A stretch of DNA of 64,000 nucleotides from assembly GCA_013375495.1 (NCBI GenBank), contig JABXKC010000017.1:10565-74564 (forward strand). The letters run 5' to 3'. The notes under the pieces are model-generated. The model was not told the origin of the DNA, made no database searches, and saw only the letters and a program-made list of their open reading frames with translations. Below are positions 44,763-52,409 of the stretch, piece by piece (within the stretch, counting starts at the first letter, position 1; every line of letters starts with the position of its first letter). Position numbers and translations under genes: made by a program. The DNA comes from Promethearchaeota archaeon. GTDB lineage: Archaea > Asgardarchaeota > Lokiarchaeia > Sigynarchaeales > SOKP01.

Positions 44763-45617
44763 TCAACTTTGATATGGCGTTTTTACGGGAGTCAACCTAA
44801 TTTCTTTAGTTTCTGAACTAATAAAATGTCTAAATAAATGTTCGTAACCAATAATCTGGTTCTGTTTGCCGTTCTCTAACCATAATCCTGATGTGTATTC
44901 TGGAGCTTCCTTTACTTGGTCAAGAGTAGTTAACAAAAATCCATAATCTGCGATTAATAAACCGAACGGAATTACGTTGTCACCTTCAATAGAATGGATT
45001 TTCACGGCAACTTTTAGAAGCTTTTTTATCTCTTCTTTTAATTCATCAGAATACTTCAAGGCAATTACTACATCCATGTTAGAAGAAAATTTTTTATTCC
45101 AAATTTCTTTTAAAATCCATTCATATCCACCTAATTCTTTTATCAACAAATCAGGAGTGATAATAAAGTAAATCCTCTTTTCAGACGAACTAATTAAATC
45201 TTTTACTTTTTTTCTAATTTTATCTCTAGAGTTAATCGCCCATACTCGGGGTTCTGATTCTTCTTGATCTATCTCCAATTCAGTTATGGCTTTTTCTATT
45301 GTTAAGGTATCTTCTATTCGTTTTTTATAATCTTCTCTAATAACTTTAAAGATTTTGGTTAATGGGATAATTTGATAATTTGCTCCTCTTTTTACAGGTT
45401 CTTTTTGAATAAAACCTTTCTCTATTAATCGATTAAGACTATCGTAGACTCTTGCGCGGTCAACATCGGAAAACTTAGCTATGTCTGCAGGGCTCAAAAT
45501 TTTATATTTCGCAAGAGCCAGTAAAACTTTTGAATCATTTTTTGTAAACCCTAATGACTGTAGAGCGTATTCTATGTCAGATTCTTCTAGTTTTATATTA
45601 TCGCGACTATACGTCAA
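44763..45617 (-). CDS. TrmB-family transcriptional regulator
   Basis: 284 aa. The N-terminal winged helix (about residues 18-85) has LGFTKNDSKVLLALAKYKIL, SDVDRARVYDSLNRLIEKGF; the C-terminal part resembles the TrmB sensor domain (EKRIYFIITPDLLIKEL). TrmB proteins regulate sugar transport and central carbon genes in archaea. The start is TTG. It stands alone; its target is not apparent. Confidence 0.8.
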   Translation of the reverse strand: MTYSRDNIKLEESDIEYALQSLGFTKNDSKVLLALAKYKILSPADIAKFSDVDRARVYDSLNRLIEKGFIQKEPVKRGANYQIIPLTKIFKVIREDYKKRIEDTLTIEKAITELEIDQEESEPRVWAINSRDKIRKKVKDLISSSEKRIYFIITPDLLIKELGGYEWILKEIWNKKFSSNMDVVIALKYSDELKEEIKKLLKVAVKIHSIEGDNVIPFGLLIADYGFLLTTLDQVKEAPEYTSGLWLENGKQNQIIGYEHLFRHFISSETKEIRLTPVKTPYQS

Positions 45618-46076
45618 GATAGGAATCTTAATCCTTTTTAATTTGCATTAAATAACTAATTTTAGCACTATTATTTTAATTTATACATTTTAAAAAAAAA
45701 AAAAAAACGAAGATATCTCACCAAAATTCCCAGTTTTGCTAAATATTCTAAATTTTATATGACATAGCTCTGTAGGTTAAACAGATTATTACTTAAATTT
45801 CAAATGCTATTTTATTAAAAATTTTGAATTTTGAATTTTTGTATAATATTAAATCTTTAATAATGGTCTAATTAATTAGGTAGAAAATTAATGGAGTTTT
45901 TTAAAATCATATTCGAGTGAAATTAAATAATCAAAAAAAATTTATTTCCTATTTAATAAGTTTTAAAATTTTTATGTAATAGTGGCATTTTGTCGGACAT
46001 ATAATTTTTAGCAAATTTTAGATCCGCAATAAATAATTAATAATATTTCCATAAACCATTATTCCGAACCACAATA
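45618..46076. other. long AT-rich intergenic region, no gene found
   Basis: About 460 nt before the histone promoter. It includes a run of 16 A (45692-45707) and many T-rich stretches. I see no ORF with coding character, no origin-like ORB repeat, no tRNA and no long inverted repeat. It may only hold the divergent promoters of the TrmB and histone genes. Confidence 0.6.
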
Positions 46077-46085
46077 TTTATATAA
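46077..46085 (+). promoter_or_regulatory. TATA box of the histone gene
   Basis: TTTATATAA lies 80 bp before the histone ATG, the best TATA-like match in this area. The mRNA would have a leader of about 50-60 nt, matched by the clear GGAGG Shine-Dalgarno 8 nt before the ATG. Confidence 0.5.
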
Positions 46086-46165
46086 TAGAAATTCGTAGTT
46101 ATTATTAATTATAAATCTATATTAAAACAATTTAAAGCAAAAAAAAAATAGTGGAGGAATAAAAT

Positions 46166-46399
46166 ATGGCTAAAAAGAAAGCTCCTGCAAAGAAATCTGA
46201 AAGCTATATCGCGAAAGCACCAATTCGAAGACTAATGAAAAAGGAAGGTGCCGATTTAGTAGCAGCTGACGCATTAGATAAGCTTATTGGGTTTTTGGAG
46301 AGTGCTGCTAGTACAGCTACTAAGGAGGCAATCAAGATAACGAAAGCAGATAAAAGAAAGAGAGTTACCGCCGCAGATATTCGTAAAGCTACTCGATAG
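46166..46399 (+). CDS. archaeal histone with N-terminal Lys-rich tail
   Basis: 77 aa. The histone fold covers about residues 15-77: IAKAPIRRLMKKEGADLVAA, DALDKLIGFLESAASTATK, and DKRKRVTAADIRKATR, with the conserved RKRVTAADI. Ahead of it is a short tail (AKKKAPAKKSES) resembling eukaryotic histone tails; classical archaeal histones have none. Tail-bearing histones occur in some Asgard archaea. Strong ribosome-binding site (GTGGAGG) and a long upstream region suggest high expression. Confidence 0.93.
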   Translation: MAKKKAPAKKSESYIAKAPIRRLMKKEGADLVAADALDKLIGFLESAASTATKEAIKITKADKRKRVTAADIRKATR

Positions 46400-46423
46400 G
46401 AAAATTGGAGTCAAATATTCAAT

Positions 46424-46440
46424 ATTTTTTTTCTTATTTT
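46424..46440 (+). terminator. T-rich tract after the histone gene
   Basis: A run of T broken by a single C about 25 nt after the histone stop codon, typical of archaeal U-tract termination. Confidence 0.5.
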
Positions 46441-46475
46441 ATTATAAATGAGTAATTAGTTTTAGAGAACGCTCT

Positions 46476-46997
46476 TTACTTGAAGTTTTCAAAAAATTCT
46501 TTGTTTAGAAATTTATTTACATGTTGAGTTATTTTTTTCTTCACAGAATCTAAACCCTCGGGGAGAACTCTTGTTTTACCAACGATGTCAATAAATCCTA
46601 ATTCCATCCCGTATCTTGGAACTAAATGAATATGTAAATGATCAATACTTCCTCCAGCAAAACTTCCTTGATTTATTCCAATGTTGTAGCCTTTTGGGTT
46701 ATACAAATCGTCGAGTAATAATTGCAAACCCTGTATAGTTCTATTCAAATGTAAAAGCTCTGTTTTCGTTAATTCGGTATATTTTGTAATATGTCTATTT
46801 GGAACGCACATGAGGTGTCCAGGGTTGAAAGGATAAAGATTTAACACTACAAAACAGATGTCATCCTCATATATTTTTAAGGAGACTATTTTCTCGTCAT
46901 TTTCTTTAATTGAACATAAAATGCAACTAACATTCAGTCTTGATTTACCTTGAACGTATTCGAGCTTTCCAAACGCCTGCAACCATCTATCGAAAAT
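46476..46997 (-). CDS. HIT-family hydrolase / Ap4A phosphorylase-like, apparent AUU start
   Basis: 173 aa. HIT motif GGSIDHLHIHLVPRYG with the catalytic HxHxH, a zinc-type CILC near residue 26 and NPGHLMCVPNRH. HIT enzymes hydrolyse nucleoside-polyphosphates or -phosphoramidates. The usual family start (W..PWR.EYI) matches RWLQAFGKLEYV here, which begins upstream of the first possible TTG (46982). In frame, ATT at 46995-46997 follows AGGTGA by 6 nt; the TTG is 21 nt from it. So ATT is the better start, as in S4 and the GTPase. Confidence 0.88.
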   Translation of the reverse strand: MFDRWLQAFGKLEYVQGKSRLNVSCILCSIKENDEKIVSLKIYEDDICFVVLNLYPFNPGHLMCVPNRHITKYTELTKTELLHLNRTIQGLQLLLDDLYNPKGYNIGINQGSFAGGSIDHLHIHLVPRYGMELGFIDIVGKTRVLPEGLDSVKKKITQHVNKFLNKEFFENFK

Positions 46998-47026
46998 TAG
47001 ATTTCACCTAATAAAGTTCTATATGA

Positions 47027-47557
47027 CTAGGAATATAGTGAAAAATCTGAAGTAAAATCTTTTGATTTAGTAATATCTTCTGGCTTTATCTTTCCTGCAC
47101 AATACTCGTTAAGGATCATGTTAGAATAGGCGGAACATGTGAATACTTTTCTAATACTTTTAAAAAAGGAATTCTTTGAAATTGTACCATCTCTCTTAAG
47201 AAATATCTGATCACTTATTTCATATCTAAAGTTCTGAGTATCAATTCTGAAAAAAACATCTTTAGCAAGGAAAAATTTCCTAATATCCATAAAAAAGTAA
47301 ATTTTCCCATTTTCTTCTATTGCATTTAATGCGCCTACTTGTTGAGGAGATATTTGGATTGGGTTAGAAATGATAATTAAATCCTTATTTTTTGGTTTTA
47401 ATACTACCATTTTTTGTGCGATGGGACCGGGTGGAAATATAAATTGAAAACCAAATTCGAGCTTTTTATCATCAATTGGAATTTTGTTTCTTAGGAGCCC
47501 TTCATCCAACAAATACTCTTGGATTAGGTGCTTTATGTTACTCTCGCTATCTGTCAT
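47027..47557 (-). CDS. hypothetical protein, DUF2299-like
   Basis: 176 aa, soluble. Visible parts: NIKHLIQEYLLDEGLL, FGFQFIFPPGPIAQKMVVLKP and a beta-rich middle (KIYFFMDIRKFFLAKDVFF). The layout (short N-terminal helix then a beta sheet) resembles archaeal DUF2299 proteins; I am not sure. No motif for catalysis. Downstream neighbour of the HIT gene in the minus-strand cluster. Confidence 0.5.
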   Translation of the reverse strand: MTDSESNIKHLIQEYLLDEGLLRNKIPIDDKKLEFGFQFIFPPGPIAQKMVVLKPKNKDLIIISNPIQISPQQVGALNAIEENGKIYFFMDIRKFFLAKDVFFRIDTQNFRYEISDQIFLKRDGTISKNSFFKSIRKVFTCSAYSNMILNEYCAGKIKPEDITKSKDFTSDFSLYS

Positions 47558-47678
47558 TATGAATTTTAATCTTTGATTTGATATAAACCATTTTTTTTTA
47601 AAGTATGGATTGTCTTGCTTAATATTTCTTATGATTAAAAATTAGGGTTTAGAAAGAGAGCTATGATAACTAAATAAG

Positions 47679-48041
47679 TTAATATTTACCCTTAGGTCTT
47701 GGTTGAGGTTTTATGCCCGCATTCTTTAATTTTTCAATGTTACTTACCAAATCCTCTGAAGAGGAACAGTACATAACTTGTAGGGTGTCAAAATCTATGA
47801 ATAAAACTCCAACTATTCCCAATCCCATCAAGACATTATCCTTATCTATAAAAGTATGATCAATATTCATTTTAATTGCTTTTTTACTGTTTTCAATTTC
47901 AACCAGTTGAGGTTGGCACGCAGTGTATCCTGTGCCTCTATTTGTTATTAAATAATTACAAATTGCAAAGTCTATCTCGTCGCTAATCTCCCCACTTTCT
48001 TGGAGTATCTTTATTACATTAGGAGCGTTTGATGATGACAT
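47679..48041 (-). CDS. hypothetical protein
   Basis: 120 aa, soluble alpha/beta. NVIKILQESGEISDEIDFAI, an extended DHTFIDKDNVLMGLGIVGV and a basic proline end (KPQPRPKGKY). The part around VLFIDFDTLQVMYCSS looks like a conserved strand-turn-strand. No family recognised. On the minus strand between DUF211 and the 176-aa gene; spacing suggests separate transcripts. Confidence 0.55.
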   Translation of the reverse strand: MSSSNAPNVIKILQESGEISDEIDFAICNYLITNRGTGYTACQPQLVEIENSKKAIKMNIDHTFIDKDNVLMGLGIVGVLFIDFDTLQVMYCSSSEDLVSNIEKLKNAGIKPQPRPKGKY

Positions 48042-48093
48042 GTTTAATTATTAACTCAAATTGGAAAAAATGAAAAAAATTGGAAATAAACGG

Positions 48094-48354
48094 TTAAGTT
48101 CTTTTATCAATTTGGACTCGATCGACGCTATGCAAAGCACAATTCATACTTTCTAATTTCTCTTTAATAGCTTCAAGTGATAATTCTTCTGTACCCTTGA
48201 TCGTTATAAATATCGATGTAGTTTTCTGATCAATCTCATCTGTTTTAATCTGGATAAATAAAACGCCAGGAATTTCCTCTAAGGCTTGTGCTACTACGTA
48301 ATTCGAGGGAACATGTGGTTTTAAAACGTCCAAGTCAAACTCTATTCGACCCAT
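48094..48354 (-). CDS. DUF211 family ferredoxin-fold protein
   Basis: 86 aa. Typical DUF211 pattern: LDVLKPHVPSNYVVAQALEE, a strand VLFIQIKTDEIDQKTTSIF and LHSVDRVQID at the end (elsewhere VHSIDEV). DUF211 proteins are small ferredoxin-like (ACT-like) archaeal proteins; some bind metals. Function unknown. Confidence 0.78.
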   Translation of the reverse strand: MGRIEFDLDVLKPHVPSNYVVAQALEEIPGVLFIQIKTDEIDQKTTSIFITIKGTEELSLEAIKEKLESMNCALHSVDRVQIDKRT

Positions 48355-48449
48355 TATTTAAATTTAAACCTTTTTTGAATTATAATTTCTTTAATAGTAT
48401 AGAATTATTTCAATAATAGATTAAATTGTATTTATAATTTATTTTTATT

Positions 48450-49148
48450 CTATGATAAAAATTCTTCAAGAGTTTTTATCAATTCATTTGGAATTTCGTT
48501 GAGTTCAATAATTTTATCCGCTTCTTTAAAGGTTTCTCTTTTTATGAAGTTAGGAATTCTTGTATTTAATGCGATGGATCTAGATTGTGTATTCAATGCT
48601 GCTTCAATATCTCGTCCCATATCACCGATGACAACTATTTCGTCCAAATTTACATCTAGTCTCTCACATATGTAGTTTAAATGATCAGGATGTGGTTTAA
48701 GGTTTTTTACATCGTCACGACCAGCAACTAGCTCAAAATAATGATTAATCCTTGCAGTCTCTAACGATATTCTCGCATTTCTATGGGTATTGTAAGTAAA
48801 GACAGCTTGTTTAAGGTGGGTTTTTTTTGCGAATTCTAAAACTATAATTATTCCATCCGTTAAAGTTGCTTTAATAGCTGCTTCGTGTTCAACTAGAATT
48901 ACCGCGTTATTCACTTTTTTAATAATTTCTTTAATTTCTTCATCAGAAATTCCGAGTTTTATAAATGATTCTCGAGATATTTTAACAATTTCTAAAAGAG
49001 GCATTTTAACAGAAAGATTTTCCCTAGAAATTCCGTATTTTCTTAAGACTTTAATGGCTTTCCTTCGAGCTTTTATGGAATTAATTTTAAAATCGATTAA
49101 AGTCCCATCTAAGTCCCAAATAATTGCTTTAATAGGTTTTGCTTTCAT
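48450..49148 (-). CDS. HAD-superfamily phosphatase (phosphoglycolate phosphatase-like)
   Basis: 232 aa. HAD motifs: IIWDLDGTLIDF (I), AVFTYNTHRNA (II, Thr), KPHPDHL (III Lys) and VVIGDMGRDIEAA (IV). The long helical cap between motifs I and II is of the C1 type. It begins with the ATG right after the ThpR stop, so the two genes are co-translated. Likely a cytoplasmic small-molecule phosphatase. Confidence 0.85.
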   Translation of the reverse strand: MKAKPIKAIIWDLDGTLIDFKINSIKARRKAIKVLRKYGISRENLSVKMPLLEIVKISRESFIKLGISDEEIKEIIKKVNNAVILVEHEAAIKATLTDGIIIVLEFAKKTHLKQAVFTYNTHRNARISLETARINHYFELVAGRDDVKNLKPHPDHLNYICERLDVNLDEIVVIGDMGRDIEAALNTQSRSIALNTRIPNFIKRETFKEADKIIELNEIPNELIKTLEEFLS

Positions 49149-49721
49149 TCAATAAACCAGATCAGAATATATTGGTCCTTTAGCTGTAAGATCAGATTTT
49201 TTTAATTTCACTTGGTCTACAATAAAAGGTCCGAACTCTAAATTTTTATTCTCATTAATTAAGTTTTTTAAAGCACTAAAAGTTTGATAATTTATTTTGT
49301 CTTTTTTCAGTCTTCCTATTGTTAAATGAGGTTTGAATTGTGTTCTTCTATCTTTTTCGATATCTAGTCTCTCAGCTAAGAGTTGTTCAGTAGAATTTTT
49401 TATTTCTTGTAAGAATTGAATATCTCCGATAAGTTTTACCCATAGTACTGAGAATTTATTAAACTGTCCTACTCCTTTTAGCTTGAATTCGAAGTTCTTT
49501 CCTTGGAACAATCTATCATTTATTTCTTCTTTTAATAATCGATAAATCTTTGGGGCTAAAGTTTCAGAAATGTTACCTAAGAATTTTACAGTTAAATGCA
49601 AATTTTCTGGTGCTACAACTTTTAATTTAGGTTGATTCTGCCGTAAACGAGCAGAAAACACCTTAATTTTATCAATCGTGGTATTTTCATTTAACTCAAT
49701 CGCTATAAATGCTCTAATCAT
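49149..49721 (-). CDS. thpR: RNA 2',3'-cyclic phosphodiesterase (ThpR / LigT)
   Basis: 190 aa, 2H phosphoesterase. The two catalytic motifs HLTVKFLG and HLTIGRLK are clear, and the start MIRAFIAIEL is typical of archaeal ThpR. It opens 2',3'-cyclic phosphates on RNA ends. Its stop is UGA (a normal stop here), joined to the start of the HAD phosphatase gene (TGAATG), so they overlap in translation. Confidence 0.92.
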   Translation of the reverse strand: MIRAFIAIELNENTTIDKIKVFSARLRQNQPKLKVVAPENLHLTVKFLGNISETLAPKIYRLLKEEINDRLFQGKNFEFKLKGVGQFNKFSVLWVKLIGDIQFLQEIKNSTEQLLAERLDIEKDRRTQFKPHLTIGRLKKDKINYQTFSALKNLINENKNLEFGPFIVDQVKLKKSDLTAKGPIYSDLVY

Positions 49722-49751
49722 GATAAAATCCTGTAAAATTTTAGAACTATC

Positions 49752-50714
49752 TTACCTTTTAATTTTTCCAGGAAGATAGAAATCATATTTTTTCTTAAAG
49801 AGTTTAGTTTTTAGATATCTATCAATTTTCCTTGCATTTTGGAAAATGACCCATATCATCTTATCGTTTTTATAATATTTTTGAACTTCTTCAAATGTAA
49901 TAGATTCCATATTGAACTCGCTTGCTTCTTCTTTGAAAAATTTGTTTACCTGGCGAATGATCCCTGGAATAAGCTCAGGTTTTTGTTCTTTAAAGAAGTT
50001 AGCAATTAAATCAATTGTTACTAACCGCCAATCATAATATCGATCAACAACTTCGTCCAGAAACGCCGCTTTTACAAGAAACCTCAAAAAGGAGGGAGTG
50101 CTTTTTAAAAATAATTCTGCGTCCATCGCTTCTATTCCATTTTTTCTAAACATTGGCGTAGAAGTATCGAAGTAAATTAATTTTGTGTCCTCTCTGATCT
50201 CAGGATTATTTGGATCATATCCAATAACAGCAAAGTTGGAAATTTGGCCATCTAATCCTAAATCTATCGTTTCGTGATTTTTACTATAAAGCCATACTTT
50301 TTTCATCTCCCTCATCGCAAGTAAGATCAGAGTATTAACGTCTTCTTTACTTAACTCATGAATCACTCGATTTCCGACCGATTCCGAAGAGATTTTTTCT
50401 TGTACGCAATAAAATTGTATCTTCTCTTCCTCGTCCTTAAACCACGCTACATCGTAACCAGGAAGATTTAATCCCACTTCTTCTATTAATATTCTGTTAT
50501 ATTCGTTGTATGCCCAAATATGCCTATTAACTTGCTTTTCATTTTCAAAAATTGGGATTCTTTTATAAGCTATTTGTTTTGGATCGCCTACAATCTCAAA
50601 TACAAGGCTTATTTCTCCATAACCCAGAATTTTAATCGATACTTCCCCTTTTTCTGGGTTATAAGTGTCGATTGACCGTTCTAACTTCTTTAAAATTTCA
50701 ATATCTATTTTCAT
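49752..50714 (-). CDS. aminoglycoside-phosphotransferase-like kinase-fold protein (DUF6206-like)
   Basis: 320 aa. It appears to have a kinase-like N-lobe (SIKILGYGEISLVFEIVG; AYKRIP, where Lys could bind ATP) and a C-lobe with DLGLDGQISNFAVIGYD and LIYFDTSTP (the Asp of a DFD-like metal motif). The usual HGD catalytic loop is altered (LDGQISNF). It resembles the DUF6206 family. Phosphotransfer is unproven, and a scaffold role is possible. Confidence 0.65.
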   Translation of the reverse strand: MKIDIEILKKLERSIDTYNPEKGEVSIKILGYGEISLVFEIVGDPKQIAYKRIPIFENEKQVNRHIWAYNEYNRILIEEVGLNLPGYDVAWFKDEEEKIQFYCVQEKISSESVGNRVIHELSKEDVNTLILLAMREMKKVWLYSKNHETIDLGLDGQISNFAVIGYDPNNPEIREDTKLIYFDTSTPMFRKNGIEAMDAELFLKSTPSFLRFLVKAAFLDEVVDRYYDWRLVTIDLIANFFKEQKPELIPGIIRQVNKFFKEEASEFNMESITFEEVQKYYKNDKMIWVIFQNARKIDRYLKTKLFKKKYDFYLPGKIKR

Positions 50715-50788
50715 TTCGATTCATTCTCTTCTATTATGTTTAAAGAAATTGACTTAGATCTTTAAATAATTAACTTCAAACTTTTAAA

Positions 50789-51832
50789 TTAATATTTTCC
50801 TAATTTTTCGACTAATGTTCTAGCAATCCCTAAATTTCTGCTTGCCATAGATAACGGTTCCCAGGGCCATTCACATCCTGCAGCATATTGATACATACCT
50901 CCTGGTTTTCCCAATTCAATAGTTCTTTCGATTTCACTGCTTACATCATTAATTGAATAGGTTTGACTTCCTAAAACCTGAGTATTAGTATTTCCTCTTA
51001 TACAATTATTTTTTCCAATCTTTTCTTTGGCTAATTTTAAATCTACCTGATAATCTAAATCTAAAATTGCTGCGTTTGTACTCGATACTAATTTTAGCAT
51101 GTCTCTACTTTCTTTATCTATCACGCTATTATCGCCACAAATATGATACAAGACCGGAATATCACTTTGAATTAAGTCAAAAAGTTCTTTCGTTGCTTTC
51201 AAGCAACATTTTTCATATCTATACGGTCCAATTTGAGAGATTACTGAATCTCCAGCCCCAATAATGTGAGCTCCTGCTTCAATTTGTAATTTAGCAAACT
51301 CTTTTTGGATTGGTAATACTCGATCTATAAGGGATGTTATCCTTTTGTCCCAGTCATCATAACGGCATAATTTTAACACATTGACTAGATCAAATAAACA
51401 ACAAATTTCAGCAAAAGGTGCTTCAATCCAACCTACAACGCACTGTTCTGCACCTACTTTCTCAGATAATGCTTTTACAGCGTTTACTCGATTGATTATT
51501 CTTTGGTTAGAAAGCAAGTCAGGCTCCTCGATCGAATTAAATTCAGATATCGTTAGATGTGATTTTGCTACTGGAGTATGACTAGACCAATCAATTTCTA
51601 CCCCCCAGGCATTTGCCTCACGATATGCATCCGTTGAGACATTAACATGATCGATTCCGAAAAAATCAGCACATTTTATCTGGGCTTTTGCTAAAATTTC
51701 TGGCTTTTGGCAATACTCATGGTTATAATCTACTCCAGATAATGATGCTGCTAAATGCATTATGAATGGATTGAATGGAACTTTTTCTGGAATACCATGT
51801 ATCGCTGAAAAGGTTAATTCTAATGAATCCAT
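50789..51832 (-). CDS. MtbA/MtaA-type methyltransferase (uroporphyrinogen decarboxylase family)
   Basis: 347 aa from the ATG at 51832, just after the stop of the VOC gene (TAATATG). UroD fold with the methylcobamide:CoM methyltransferase zinc motif: His-x-Cys in VLYHICGDNSV and a Cys in YAAGCEWPWEP near the C-terminus. This points to a corrinoid-linked methyl transfer enzyme rather than a heme-pathway UroD. The thiol acceptor is unclear, since non-methanogens lack coenzyme M. The VOC protein upstream may be functionally linked. Confidence 0.75.
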   Translation of the reverse strand: MDSLELTFSAIHGIPEKVPFNPFIMHLAASLSGVDYNHEYCQKPEILAKAQIKCADFFGIDHVNVSTDAYREANAWGVEIDWSSHTPVAKSHLTISEFNSIEEPDLLSNQRIINRVNAVKALSEKVGAEQCVVGWIEAPFAEICCLFDLVNVLKLCRYDDWDKRITSLIDRVLPIQKEFAKLQIEAGAHIIGAGDSVISQIGPYRYEKCCLKATKELFDLIQSDIPVLYHICGDNSVIDKESRDMLKLVSSTNAAILDLDYQVDLKLAKEKIGKNNCIRGNTNTQVLGSQTYSINDVSSEIERTIELGKPGGMYQYAAGCEWPWEPLSMASRNLGIARTLVEKLGKY

Positions 51833-51833
51833 A

Positions 51834-52319
51834 TTAATATGAAACCTCAGGATTCTTTTTTCTAACTCTCTTCTTTCTTGTCTGTTGGAATTCAATGTAT
51901 ACTCCAAAATCGTCACATGTGTCAATATAGACTACTTTTCGCACACCAGCAGTGAGCCCTTCATGAACGATCGAATATCCTCTTTCTATATATTGTTTTA
52001 CGATAGTATCAACATCTTCTACATAAATTCCAAAATGATGGAGCCCCTCTCTCCCTGAATCGATAAATTCTTTAAAGATACATTCACCCTTAATAAGTTG
52101 TATTAATTCTATTTGGACATTTAATGATCTGCTAAAACCAAGCATAGTTTGGACTGTGGTTTCTTTTCCTCGATATTTGTACTTGGCTGGCTTATTTTCC
52201 AGATATGCAAATTTTGGTATTCCTAATTTTTCCTCTAATATTTTAGCTTGTTTTTTAATATCTTTATATACATATCCCAATTGATTAATTTTCAGATTTC
52301 CCAGATTTAGTTCACTCAT
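51834..52319 (-). CDS. glyoxalase/VOC-family protein
   Basis: 161 aa with two beta-alpha-beta-beta-beta modules. LGYVYKDIKKQAKILEEKLG begins the first and HHFGIYVEDVDTIVKQYIER the second; a His and Glu for metal binding are plausible (HHFGIYV, VYIEF). The pattern is close to methylmalonyl-CoA epimerase-like and corrinoid-associated VOC proteins. It overlaps by coupling with the downstream methyltransferase gene. Confidence 0.75.
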   Translation of the reverse strand: MSELNLGNLKINQLGYVYKDIKKQAKILEEKLGIPKFAYLENKPAKYKYRGKETTVQTMLGFSRSLNVQIELIQLIKGECIFKEFIDSGREGLHHFGIYVEDVDTIVKQYIERGYSIVHEGLTAGVRKVVYIDTCDDFGVYIEFQQTRKKRVRKKNPEVSY

Positions 52320-52409
52320 TACAACAAAACCAATATCAAATTTTCTTTTAAAATTTATAGTTATATTAAATTTGGATAACTTTTTATTTATAATATTTTT
52401 TTTTTTCTC

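Noticed and set aside
45618..46076. Replication origin in the long AT-rich gap before the histone gene
   Set aside because: No Orc1/Cdc6 gene nearby and no origin-recognition-box repeats visible; AT-richness alone is not evidence.
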